This document shows positions 27,622 through 35,268 of a stretch of DNA of 64,000 bases, one piece after another. Position 1 is the stretch's first letter, and the number at the start of each line of letters is the position of its first letter. Location of the stretch: assembly GCA_963837485.1 (NCBI GenBank), contig CAWINP010000004.1, positions 372,001-436,000 on the forward strand, written 5' to 3'. The stretch comes from Solirubrobacter sp963837485 (GTDB taxonomy: Bacteria; Actinomycetota; Thermoleophilia; Solirubrobacterales; Solirubrobacteraceae). Made by a program: the position numbers and the translations under genes. The notes beneath the pieces are model-generated. The model was not told the origin of the DNA. It ran no database searches and worked only from the letters and a program-made list of their open reading frames with translations.

Positions 27622-27993
27622 CTACTCGACGTGCCGCTTCGGCGCCTCGCCCCACAGCTGCTCGAGGCGGTAGTAGTCGCGCGCCTCCGGCGTGAAGATG
27701 TGGACGATGACGTCGAGGTAGTCCATCAGGATCCAGCGCGATTCCGTCAGGCCTTCGACACGCCGCGGCAGCAGGCCGTGCTGCTTCTTCATGTTCTCGT
27801 GGATGCGGTCGTGGATCGCCTTCGTCTGGCGGTCCGTGCCTCCCGAGGCGATGACGAAGTAGTCGGTGTAGCCGAGCACGCCGCGGAGGTCGAGCTCGAC
27901 GACGTCCTGCGCCTTGACGTCGGACGCGTAGCCGGAAACCAGCTCGGCGAGCTTGGCCGGGTCCAGGGGCTGGGATTGCGGCGAGGCGCTCAT
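27622..27993 (-). CDS. rsfS: ribosomal silencing factor RsfS
   Basis: 123 residues with the RsfS/Iojap core: AQDVVELDLRGVLGYTDYFVIASG (about 29-52), a TDRQTKAIHDRI helix and RWILMDYLDVIVHIFTPEARDYYRLEQLW (about 86-114). RsfS binds L14 and blocks subunit joining under starvation. Its ATG overlaps the nadD stop as ATGA (27990-27993), the conserved nadD-rsfS coupling. Confidence 0.96.
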   Translation of the reverse strand: MSASPQSQPLDPAKLAELVSGYASDVKAQDVVELDLRGVLGYTDYFVIASGGTDRQTKAIHDRIHENMKKQHGLLPRRVEGLTESRWILMDYLDVIVHIFTPEARDYYRLEQLWGEAPKRHVE

Positions 27994-28586
27994 GCGTACA
28001 GCCCTTCGGCGGCGATGTACGCCGCGACGGCGTCGGGAACCAGGTAGCGGAGCGGGCGGCCGGTGGCGACCCGGCGGCGGATCATGGAAGAAGAGATGTC
28101 GAGACGGGGCATGTCGAAGAAACGGATACGGTCGGTGCCGGCCAGCCCGGCGAGGCGCTCCGTGATGTCGGAGCGCCGCACGCCCTCGCGCTCGGCGACG
28201 CCGAGCGCGGCGAGTGAAAGGACGGCCTCCGGCTCATGCCAGGTCGGCAGCGCGTGGGCCATGTCGCCTCCCACGATGAACGTCAGCTCGTCCTCTGGGC
28301 TGGACTCATGCAGCCTCCGCAGAGTATCGACCGTGTAGGACCGCCCCGGTACGTCGGCTTCGATTCGTGACACCTCGAAGCGCCGATCGTCGCCGACAGC
28401 GGCGCGGCAGAGCGCGATCCGGTGGTCGACGCCGGGGTCGGCCTCGACCTCCTTGTGCGGCGGCTCGAAGACCGGGATCCAGATGACGCGATCGAGCTCG
28501 AGCTGGACGAACGCCTCCTGCGCGCAGACGAGGTGCGCGAGATGCGGCGGGTTGAAGGTCCCGCCGAGAAGGCCGAGGCGCGCCAC
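27990..28586 (-). CDS. nadD: nicotinate-nucleotide adenylyltransferase
   Basis: 198 residues from a GTG at 28586. Nucleotidyltransferase motifs: LGGTFNPPHLAHL (residues 7-19, the T/H-x-G-H-type site) and the C-terminal DISSSMIRRRVATGRP (the I-S-S-T-x-I-R signature). It adenylates nicotinate mononucleotide in NAD synthesis. Coupled to rsfS by a four-base overlap. The 103 bases between the proA stop and this start contain a tandem duplication of the proA 3' end. Confidence 0.95.
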   Translation of the reverse strand: MARLGLLGGTFNPPHLAHLVCAQEAFVQLELDRVIWIPVFEPPHKEVEADPGVDHRIALCRAAVGDDRRFEVSRIEADVPGRSYTVDTLRRLHESSPEDELTFIVGGDMAHALPTWHEPEAVLSLAALGVAEREGVRRSDITERLAGLAGTDRIRFFDMPRLDISSSMIRRRVATGRPLRYLVPDAVAAYIAAEGLYA

Positions 28587-28609
28587 TAGCGGCGGGTCTG
28601 CCCGGGGAC

Positions 28610-28702
28610 GCCGGAAGCAATGCCCACGGGCGGCAGCCTAGGTGCGGACCAGGCCGCAGATGCCGGAAGCCATGCCCACGGGCGGCACCCTACGGCCGGA
28701 CC
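28610..28702. repeat. imperfect tandem duplication of the proA 3' end
   Basis: Two 41-base units, 28610-28650 and 28662-28702, about 85-90 percent identical by eye (shared GCCGGAAGC, ATGCCCACGGGCGGCA and CGGACC), separated by 11 bases. The right unit covers the last codons and TAG stop of proA; the left unit repeats them as non-coding sequence between proA and nadD. It looks like a local duplication rather than a mobile element. Confidence 0.75.
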
Positions 28703-29949
28703 TGGCCGTCGCCGTCGATCAGGTAGCGCGTCGAGCACAGCTCGCGCAGCCCGATCGGCCCGCGCGCGTGCAGCTTCTGCGTGGAGTTGCCGATCTCGGC
28801 GCCCATCCCGAACTCGCCGCCGTCGGTGAAGCGCGTCGAGGCGTTGACGTACACGCAGGCGGAGTCGACGCCGAGCTGGAACGCCCGCGCGGTGTCGCGA
28901 TCGCGCGTGACGATCGCCTCCGAGTGCCCCGACGAGTAGCGCGCGATGTGCTCGATCGCCTCCTCGGCGGAATCGACCACGCCCACCGCGAGCTCGAGCG
29001 CCAGGTACTCCTCGGCCCAGTCGGACTCGCCGGCCTCGCCCATGTCGGAGAACACCGATCGAGCGCGCGAGTCGCCGTGCAGCGAGACGCCCGCCGCGCG
29101 CAGCTCGGCCAGCGCGACCGGCAGGAACTCGGAGGCGACCGACGAGTGCACGAGCAGCGTCTCCGCTGCGTTGCAGACGCCCGGACGCTGCGTCTTGGCG
29201 TTGAAGATGATCCGGCGCGCCATGTCCAAGTCCGCCGAAGCGTCGACGTAGACATGGCAGTTGCCCGACGCCGCGTAGATCACCGGCACGCGCGCGACCT
29301 CGCTCAACGCCTTCTTGAGCCCCTCGCCGCCGCGCGGGATGATCAGGTCGACGACGCCCTCCTGGGTCGCCAGCTCGGCCAGCTCCTCGCGCCCGCCGCC
29401 GGCCACTAGGACCAGCGAGCCCGACGGCAGTCCCGCGCCTTCGGCCGCCTCGCGGGCGATCGAGGCGAGCACCGCGTTCGAGTGGGCGGCGCTCGACGAG
29501 CCGCGCAGCACGACGGCGTTGCCGGACTTCAGGCACAGCGCCGCCGCGTCGATCGTGACGTTCGGCCGCGCCTCGTAGACCACCGCGACGACCCCCAGCG
29601 GCACGCGCACCTTGCGCACGTCGAGCCCGTTGGCGAGCCGCCCGCCGTCCACGACCTCGCCGACCGGATCGGGCAGCGCCGCGATCGCCCGCGCGCCGTC
29701 GGCGATCCCGCGCACGCGCGCCGGATCGAGCCGCAGCCGGTCCATCAGCGCGTCGGAGAGCCCCGACTCGCGCCCGGCCTCGAGGTCGCGCGCGTTCGCC
29801 TCCAGGATCTCGTCGAGTCGCGCTTCCAGCGCCGACGCGATCGCCAGCAGCGCGGCGTTCTTGGTGTTCGAGTCGACCGTCGCGAGCCGGCGCGCCGCCG
29901 CCTTCGCTTCGCGACAGAGATCGGTCACGGATGTCGTCACGGATGCCAC
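28690..29949 (-). CDS. proA: gamma-glutamyl phosphate reductase
   Basis: 419 residues from the GTG at 29949; GTG codons at 29967 and 29940 are alternatives and no ribosome site decides. Conserved ProA features: EARPNVTIDAAALCLKSGNAVVLRGSSSA, the catalytic cysteine in TQRPGVCNAAETLLVH, and FTDGGEFGMGAEIGNSTQKLHARGPIGL. It makes glutamate-5-semialdehyde for proline. It directly follows proB, the enzyme before it in the pathway. Confidence 0.95.
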   Translation of the reverse strand: MASVTTSVTDLCREAKAAARRLATVDSNTKNAALLAIASALEARLDEILEANARDLEAGRESGLSDALMDRLRLDPARVRGIADGARAIAALPDPVGEVVDGGRLANGLDVRKVRVPLGVVAVVYEARPNVTIDAAALCLKSGNAVVLRGSSSAAHSNAVLASIAREAAEGAGLPSGSLVLVAGGGREELAELATQEGVVDLIIPRGGEGLKKALSEVARVPVIYAASGNCHVYVDASADLDMARRIIFNAKTQRPGVCNAAETLLVHSSVASEFLPVALAELRAAGVSLHGDSRARSVFSDMGEAGESDWAEEYLALELAVGVVDSAEEAIEHIARYSSGHSEAIVTRDRDTARAFQLGVDSACVYVNASTRFTDGGEFGMGAEIGNSTQKLHARGPIGLRELCSTRYLIDGDGQVRP

Positions 29950-29959
29950 GGGGTCCAGT

Positions 29960-31126
29960 CTAAGCACTGACCGAGTGCGCCCTTCGGCGCGGCACGAGCT
30001 GCGCGGGCAAGCAAGCCGTGAAGAATTCCGGTAGCGGCGGCAGCACGAAGTAGTCCCTGTGAACGGCTTCCTCGGTCGCCCGCGGCAGGATCTCGCGGAT
30101 CTCGGCCGACTTGCGCCCCATCACCTGGCGCAGCTCGTCGGCCGAGTAGGAGGCGATCCCTTTCCCGACCACCGCGCCCTCGACGCGCACCGAGACCGCG
30201 TCGCCGGCGTCGAACTCGCCCTCCACGCCGACGATCCCGACCGGGAGCAGCGACGTGCCGTCCTCGCGCAGGGCGCGCGCGGCGCCCGCGTCGACGGCGA
30301 CGACGCCCTGCGAAGGCTTCGCGTACTTGAGCCAGAGCTTGAAGGAGGACTGGCGCACGGTCTGCGGCGCGAAGCGCGTCCCGCCGGGCTCCCCCGCCCA
30401 CGCGCGGGCGAGCAGACCGGACTCGAACCCGCTCCCGATCACCGTCGGGATGCCCGCGGCGGTCGCCATCTCGGCCGCCACCACCTTCGAGCGCATCCCG
30501 CCCGAGCCGAGCGCGGTCGTCTCGGCGCCGATGTCGAGCCCGGCGAGGTCACCCGGCCCGGTCACCTGGGCGACCAGCACCGCCGACGGGTCGATTCGCG
30601 GGTCCGCGGTGAACACGCCCGCCGTCGAGGTCAGCAGCAACAGCAGCGACGCGTCGGCCAGGATCGCGACCTGCGCGGCGAGGAAGTCGTTGTCGCCGAA
30701 GGAGATCTCGTCGGTCGTCGTCGTGTCGTTCTCGTTGATCACCGGCACGATCCGCCACTCGAGCAGCTTGCGCAGCGTGCGGCGCGCGTTGAGGTAGTGC
30801 GTGCGCGCGCTCATGTCGAAGAACGTCAGCAGCACCTGGGCGGACTGGATCCCGCGCTCGCGCAGGTGCTCGTCGTAGGTCCGGTACAGGCGGCCCTGCC
30901 CGACGGCCGACGCCGCCTGCAGCTCCTCGATCGCCCTTGGCCGCACCGGCAGGTCGAGCAGGTGCATCCCGCGCGCGATCGCGCCGCTGGTGACCACGAT
31001 CGCGTCGACGCCCGACGCATGCAGGAGAGCCACCTCCTCGCACACGCGCGCGACGGCCGAGAGCCGCAACGCACCCGTGTCGTCGGCGACGACGGACGAT
31101 CCGAGCTTCACGACCGCGACGGCCAT
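29960..31126 (-). CDS. proB: glutamate 5-kinase with PUA domain
   Basis: 388 residues: an amino-acid-kinase domain (1-260; VVKLGSSVV, VTSGAIARGM, PVINENDTTTTDEISFGDNDFLAAQVA) and a C-terminal PUA domain (about 285-365, ending YSADELRQVMGRKSAEI). It phosphorylates glutamate as the first, feedback-controlled step of proline synthesis. The ATG at 31126 is ten bases after the obgE stop, so obgE-proB-proA form one operon, as in other actinobacteria. Confidence 0.96.
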   Translation of the reverse strand: MAVAVVKLGSSVVADDTGALRLSAVARVCEEVALLHASGVDAIVVTSGAIARGMHLLDLPVRPRAIEELQAASAVGQGRLYRTYDEHLRERGIQSAQVLLTFFDMSARTHYLNARRTLRKLLEWRIVPVINENDTTTTDEISFGDNDFLAAQVAILADASLLLLLTSTAGVFTADPRIDPSAVLVAQVTGPGDLAGLDIGAETTALGSGGMRSKVVAAEMATAAGIPTVIGSGFESGLLARAWAGEPGGTRFAPQTVRQSSFKLWLKYAKPSQGVVAVDAGAARALREDGTSLLPVGIVGVEGEFDAGDAVSVRVEGAVVGKGIASYSADELRQVMGRKSAEIREILPRATEEAVHRDYFVLPPLPEFFTACLPAQLVPRRRAHSVSA

Positions 31127-31136
31127 GGGCGGAACC

Positions 31137-32426
31137 CTAGAACGGAGCGCCGGGATCCAGCTCGAACACGGTGCCGCCGATCTCGACCTCGTCGCCTCCT
31201 TCGAAGCCCGCGCGCTCGAGCGCCGCGATCACGCCCATCCGGTGCAGCCGCCGCTCGACCAGCGCCTGCGCCTCCTCGTTCTCCATGTCGTGGCGCGCGA
31301 TCAGCCGCTCGACCGCCTCGCCGGTGACGATCCACTCGCCGGAATCCGCGCGCGCGATGTCGAACGCCCGCCCCGCGCCCGGGCGCAGGACCGCGAACTC
31401 GGCGACCTCGTCCTCCCCCGCCCCCTCGGGCGCCGGCTCGGCGACCGGCACCCGCGCGAGCAGCTCGTTGCGCAGCTCGACGAGCCCGAGGCCCGTCGCC
31501 GACGACGTCACCAGGACCGGGAAGCCGACCCGCTCGCGCCACTCGGCGGCCGCCGCGGCGGCCACCTCCGGCGGGACGAGGTCGGCCTTCGACAGCGCCA
31601 GCAGCCGCGGGAGCCCGGCCAGCCGCGGATCGTGCTCGGCCAGCTCGCGCTCGATCACCTCGAAGTTCGACACCGGCTCCGAGCCGTCCAGCGGGGCGAG
31701 ATCGAGCACGTGCACCAGCAGCCGCGTGCGCTCCACGTGCGCGAGGAAGTCGTGCCCGAGCCCGGCCCCCTGGCTGGCGCCCTCAATCAGCCCCGGGATG
31801 TCGGCGATCACGAGCTGGCGATCGTCGGCGTCGATCGTCCCCAGCACCGGCTCCAGCGTCGTGAACGGGTACGCGGCGACCTTCGGCTGCGCGCGCGTCA
31901 TCCGCGACAGCAGCGACGACTTGCCGGCGTTCGGGAGCCCGACCAGGCCGACGTCGGCAAGCAGCTTGAGGTGCAGCTCGACCGGCCCCTCCTCGCCCTC
32001 GAGCCCTTTCTCGGCCAGCCGCGGCGCCTGGCGCACGGCGCTGGCGAAGCGCTTGTTCCCGCGCCCGCCGATCCCGCCGCGCGCGAGCGTCACCTCCTGC
32101 CCGGGGCGCACGAGGTCATAGCGGCGGCCGTCCCAGCGCTCGACCTGCGTGCCCGGCGGCACCAGCACGAGCAGCGGCTCTCCGTCGGCGCCGTGCTTGA
32201 GGGCGCCCAGCCCGTGGCCGCCGCGCCCCGCGCGGTAGTGCCCGCGGCGCCGGAACGACTGCAGGTCGCGCAGCGAGTCGTCGCAGCGCAGAATCACGTC
32301 GCCGCCGCGGCCGCCGTCGCCGCCGTCGGGCCCGCCCTTGGGCACGTGGGCCTCGCGGCGGAACGACAGCGAGCCGTCGCCGCCGCGCCCCGCCTTCACC
32401 TCTATTTGCGCGCGATCGGCGAGCAT
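31137..32426 (-). CDS. obgE: GTPase Obg/CgtA
   Basis: 429 residues in the actinobacterial three-domain form: glycine-rich Obg fold (1-155; AGRGGDGSLSFRREAHVPKG), GTPase domain (P-loop GLPNAGKSSLL, switch YPFTTLEPVLG, DIPGLIEGA, SKAD) and a C-terminal OCT domain (about 345-425). Obg binds the 50S subunit and ppGpp and acts in ribosome maturation. rplU and rpmA, normally just upstream, are 13 kb away here, beyond an inserted block. Confidence 0.97.
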   Translation of the reverse strand: MLADRAQIEVKAGRGGDGSLSFRREAHVPKGGPDGGDGGRGGDVILRCDDSLRDLQSFRRRGHYRAGRGGHGLGALKHGADGEPLLVLVPPGTQVERWDGRRYDLVRPGQEVTLARGGIGGRGNKRFASAVRQAPRLAEKGLEGEEGPVELHLKLLADVGLVGLPNAGKSSLLSRMTRAQPKVAAYPFTTLEPVLGTIDADDRQLVIADIPGLIEGASQGAGLGHDFLAHVERTRLLVHVLDLAPLDGSEPVSNFEVIERELAEHDPRLAGLPRLLALSKADLVPPEVAAAAAAEWRERVGFPVLVTSSATGLGLVELRNELLARVPVAEPAPEGAGEDEVAEFAVLRPGAGRAFDIARADSGEWIVTGEAVERLIARHDMENEEAQALVERRLHRMGVIAALERAGFEGGDEVEIGGTVFELDPGAPF

Positions 32427-32563
32427 CGTGCGGATAACGGTAGACGCACGCGTCGAGACGACCGCTCAGACGTCGTAGTCATTTGCATGACATGCTCAGC
32501 GGATCCTGAGTCTGACGGTCTACCCTCGAAATCGCCGGGAGCCTGACCCCCTCTCGGATCTCC

Positions 32564-32599
32564 GCTGAGCCTCGGACGTCCCTCCGTCCGGGGCTCAGC
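32564..32599 (+). promoter_or_regulatory. strong 15-bp hairpin upstream of the sigma-like gene
   Basis: Arms GCTGAGCCTCGGACG (32564-32578) and CGTCCGGGGCTCAGC (32585-32599) pair completely with one G-U, loop of six bases. It lies 18 bases before the putative GTG at 32618, within the 191-base divergent region with obgE. No T-run follows. It could be an attenuator, a 5' structure, or a terminator of an unseen transcript. Confidence 0.55.
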
Positions 32600-32617
32600 C
32601 ATTAGATCATCCCTTTG

Positions 32618-33034
32618 GTGGATGGCGGGCGGCCGGCGACTCCATACGGTCTGCCGGTGCTCGACGCCACCGTTGAACGCGTCTACGCGGCTGCCCGCGC
32701 GGCCGCGGCCGACGACGAGTCGGCGGCGGAGGTCACCCGTCGCGTCCTCGTGGCCGACCCCCACGGCTCACCGGACGCGCTCGCCGTGCGTGGGGTGCGG
32801 CTGGCGGTCATGACCGCACCGCATCCCGCGTACGCGGCGATGGGATCCGACGAGCGCGAGGCCGTCGTGCTGGCCCGCGCGCTCGGCTTGACGGTGGACG
32901 AGATCGCCGAGCGGCTGGAGATCAGCCGCGCCGACGCGCTGGCGCGGATCTCGCGTGGCCTGCGGCGAACGCTGCCGCCTCGGCGCGATTGCGCAGGCGC
33001 AGCTTCTCGAGCACGTGCCGGACGTGCGTCTTGA
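32618..33034 (+). CDS. small sigma-factor-like protein
   Basis: 138 residues from a GTG at 32618 (a TTG just before it or a GTG at 32657 are alternatives). The first ~65 residues (LDATVERVYAAARAAAADDE, EVTRRVLVAD) resemble a shortened sigma region 2. The DEREAVVLARALGLTVDEIA and ERLEISRADALARISRGLRR segments are a region-4 helix-turn-helix with the typical E-x-(A/V)-L-A opening. It is too short for a complete ECF sigma factor. Its last 113 bases overlap the 3' end of the convergent response regulator, and one of the two ends may be overextended. A real but uncertain gene. Confidence 0.5.
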   Translation: MDGGRPATPYGLPVLDATVERVYAAARAAAADDESAAEVTRRVLVADPHGSPDALAVRGVRLAVMTAPHPAYAAMGSDEREAVVLARALGLTVDEIAERLEISRADALARISRGLRRTLPPRRDCAGAASRARAGRAS

Positions 33035-33515
33035 CGGTCGCCTCGCTCACCACGAGGCGCTCGGCGATCTCGCGGTTGCGCAGGCCTTGCCCGAGCAGCT
33101 CGAGCACCTCGCGCTCGCGCACCGACAGCTCGTCGCGCGGATGCGCCTCCAGCGAAGGCACCACGGTCTCCCCGCCCAGCACCGCCTCGACCAGCTCGGC
33201 CGGCGGCATGTCCTTGAGCAGATACCCCGCGGCGCCGACCCGCAGCGCGGCGCGCAGGTCGAGCTCGTCCTCGCTGACCGTGAGCATCAGCACGCGCGCG
33301 CCGGGCACGCGCGCACGGATCGCCGCGCACGCCTCGATCCCGTCGATGTCGGGCATGCCGACGTCGAGCAGGACGACATCGGGCGCCAGGCGCACCGCCA
33401 GCTCGACCGCCTCGCGCCCGTCGCGGGCCAGGCCGGCCACCTCGAGCCGCGGATCGGCCGCCAGAAGCGCCGCCGTGCCCTCCCGCATCAGACGGTGGTC
33501 GTCGGCGATCAACAC
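32922..33515 (-). CDS. NarL/FixJ-family response regulator
   Basis: 197 residues from the GTG at 33515 (VLIADDHRLMREG). Receiver domain 1-120 with acidic pocket D6/D7, phosphoacceptor Asp in DVVLLDVGMPDIDG, T/S switch in LMLTVSE and K in YLLKDMPP. C-terminal LuxR-type helix-turn-helix (about 132-190; LSVREREVLELLGQGLRNRE, VKTHVRHVLEKLRLRNRAEA). The cognate kinase is very probably the divergent gene at 33549. Its 3' end overlaps the sigma-like gene on the other strand. Confidence 0.9.
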   Translation of the reverse strand: MLIADDHRLMREGTAALLAADPRLEVAGLARDGREAVELAVRLAPDVVLLDVGMPDIDGIEACAAIRARVPGARVLMLTVSEDELDLRAALRVGAAGYLLKDMPPAELVEAVLGGETVVPSLEAHPRDELSVREREVLELLGQGLRNREIAERLVVSEATVKTHVRHVLEKLRLRNRAEAAAFAAGHARSAPARRRG

Positions 33516-33548
33516 ACGTGTGGACAGGCCCCTAGTATCGCCGCAAGC

Positions 33549-34652
33549 ATGGCTGCGCGCCATCTGAGCCACGAGGTCCCGCGCGACGTCCTCGCGGGCC
33601 TCGGCGCGCTCTCGCGCGTCTCGCGCGCGCTCGTCGGCACCGGGGACCTGGCCACGCTCGCCTCCCGCGCGCTGGAGGAGATGTGCGCCGCCCTGGACCT
33701 CGCGGCCGCCGCGCTGTACCTCCCGGACGCCGACGGGCAGCCGGTGCTGCGCCGCTACGTCGCCGACGCCGACGTGCGCCCCCAGCTGGCGTTCGACGAG
33801 GAGGCGTGGGCGCTCGCGGTCGCCTCCGGCGCGCCGATCGTCCTGCGCGAGGCGGCCACCTGGCTGGTCGAGAACCCGTTCGAGCCGCCCGCCGAGGACT
33901 GGCTGATCCTGCCGCTGGTCTCCGAGGAGAGCATGGTCGGCGTGGTGATCGCGAGCGCGCGCGAGCCGATCGCGATCGACCCGCTGTCGGGCACCGTGCT
34001 CACCCTGCTCGGCCTGCAGCTGAGCGCCGGCATCACCACGGCGCGCCTGCGCCAGCAGGTGCGCCACGCCGAGATGGAGCGCGAGCGGCGCACGCTGGCG
34101 GCCGAGGTCCACGACGGGCTCGCGCAGTACCTCGCGGTGGCGCTGCGGGAGCTCGCGCTGCTCGACGCCGGCGCCGAGCACAGCCCGCAGAGACTGCGCG
34201 AGTCGATCTCGGAGGCCCACCGCCTCGTCAGGGCTCGGCTGCAGGAGCTCGTCGCCCCCGCGCCGCTGGGAGGCCTCAAAGACGCGATCGAGCAGTCGGC
34301 CGAGCGCGTGCGCCGCCGCGGCCTGGCCGTGCGCGTCTCCGGCGACGGCGACGGGCTCGGCCCCGAGGCGGTGACGCTCGTCACCCGCGTCGTCGCCGAG
34401 GCGCTCGCCAACGTCGACGCCCACGCGAACGCGCACGAGGTCAGCGTCCGCTTCGCCGTCAACGGCGAGCGGCTCGAGCTCGAGGTCGCCGACGACGGCT
34501 GCGGCTTCGACCCCGCGACCGCCCCCGGCGCCGGCGAGGGCCACCTCGGCCTGACCGTGATGCGTGAGCGCGCCCGCGCCTACGGCGGCGACTGCACCGT
34601 GGATTCCGCGCCCGGCGCCGGCACCCGAGTCCGGCTTAGGATTCCCTCGTGA
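33549..34652 (+). CDS. GAF-domain sensor histidine kinase (HisKA_3)
   Basis: 367 residues from the ATG at 33549. A GAF sensor domain (about 12-165) is followed by a short coiled coil (ARLRQQVRHAEMERERR), the dimerisation/phosphoacceptor motif AAEVHDGLAQYLAVALREL (His about 187) and an HATPase_c domain with VVAEALANVDAHANA, EVADDGCGFD and GHLGLTVMRERA. No membrane segment, so a soluble NarL-class kinase sensing a cytoplasmic signal. Only 33 bases separate its start from that of the divergent response regulator. Confidence 0.92.
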   Translation: MAARHLSHEVPRDVLAGLGALSRVSRALVGTGDLATLASRALEEMCAALDLAAAALYLPDADGQPVLRRYVADADVRPQLAFDEEAWALAVASGAPIVLREAATWLVENPFEPPAEDWLILPLVSEESMVGVVIASAREPIAIDPLSGTVLTLLGLQLSAGITTARLRQQVRHAEMERERRTLAAEVHDGLAQYLAVALRELALLDAGAEHSPQRLRESISEAHRLVRARLQELVAPAPLGGLKDAIEQSAERVRRRGLAVRVSGDGDGLGPEAVTLVTRVVAEALANVDAHANAHEVSVRFAVNGERLELEVADDGCGFDPATAPGAGEGHLGLTVMRERARAYGGDCTVDSAPGAGTRVRLRIPS

Positions 34653-34719
34653 ATCATCCGCGAAGCGATGATCAAAGCGACCGGCAAATGCGCCATGGCG
34701 GCGAGCGGCGGTACTCGCC

Positions 34720-35268
34720 GTGAAACCGGTCGCCGAGCTGGTCGACGCGGGAAGCTGCCCGCACCTGGCGATGCTGCTGCAGCGCCCCGAGGAGGCGATG
34801 CCCACGCTCGCCTCCTTCTACGCGCTCGGCGCCAAGCGCAACGGCTGGCTGTATCACCGCACCGTCGCCGGCAACGCCGACGCCGACCGCGAGGCGCTCA
34901 CGCGGGCGGGACTCGACGTCGCCGCGCTCGAGTCCGAAGGCCGCATGACGATCGCCGAGATCGACCTCGGGATCACCGTCGAGGACTACGTGCACGCGTG
35001 GGAGCCGCAGTTCGAGGCCGCCCTGCAAAGAGGCTTCGACGCCGTGTGGTGGGCGCGCTTCCCGATCGGCCCCGACGAGGCGATCATCCAGCGCTCGGTC
35101 GAGTACGACCGGGCGTGGGACGACCACTTCCACGACCGCAAGTGCGTGACGCTGTGCCTGTTCGTCGTGGGAGAGGTGGACGCGGCCCGCGTCGCGCAGG
35201 TCGGCGCGACGCACGACCGCGTCCTGATCTCTACTTCGTCCGGGCCCGCTTGGGCAGCAGATCGGTGA
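34720..35268 (+). CDS. MEDS-domain protein
   Basis: 182 residues from a GTG at 34720, 67 bases after the kinase stop. The layout fits the MEDS (DcmR sensory) family: an H-x-x-x-L-L-x-R-P-E-E start, a helix with FYALGAKRNGWLYH, a strand before ALESEGRMTIAEIDLG, and the closing VEYDRAWDDHFHDRKCVTLC with a THDRVLI end. MEDS domains sense signals and often accompany two-component proteins, so it may modulate the upstream kinase. The last 38 bases overlap the lpd 3' end convergently. Confidence 0.68.
   Translation: MKPVAELVDAGSCPHLAMLLQRPEEAMPTLASFYALGAKRNGWLYHRTVAGNADADREALTRAGLDVAALESEGRMTIAEIDLGITVEDYVHAWEPQFEAALQRGFDAVWWARFPIGPDEAIIQRSVEYDRAWDDHFHDRKCVTLCLFVVGEVDAARVAQVGATHDRVLISTSSGPAWAADR

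Noticed and set aside
27446..27655. A 69-residue minus-strand frame with WSQGGSNPRPRGCQPRALPA
   Set aside because: This is the tRNA-Ala gene translated in antisense, a well-known false protein.
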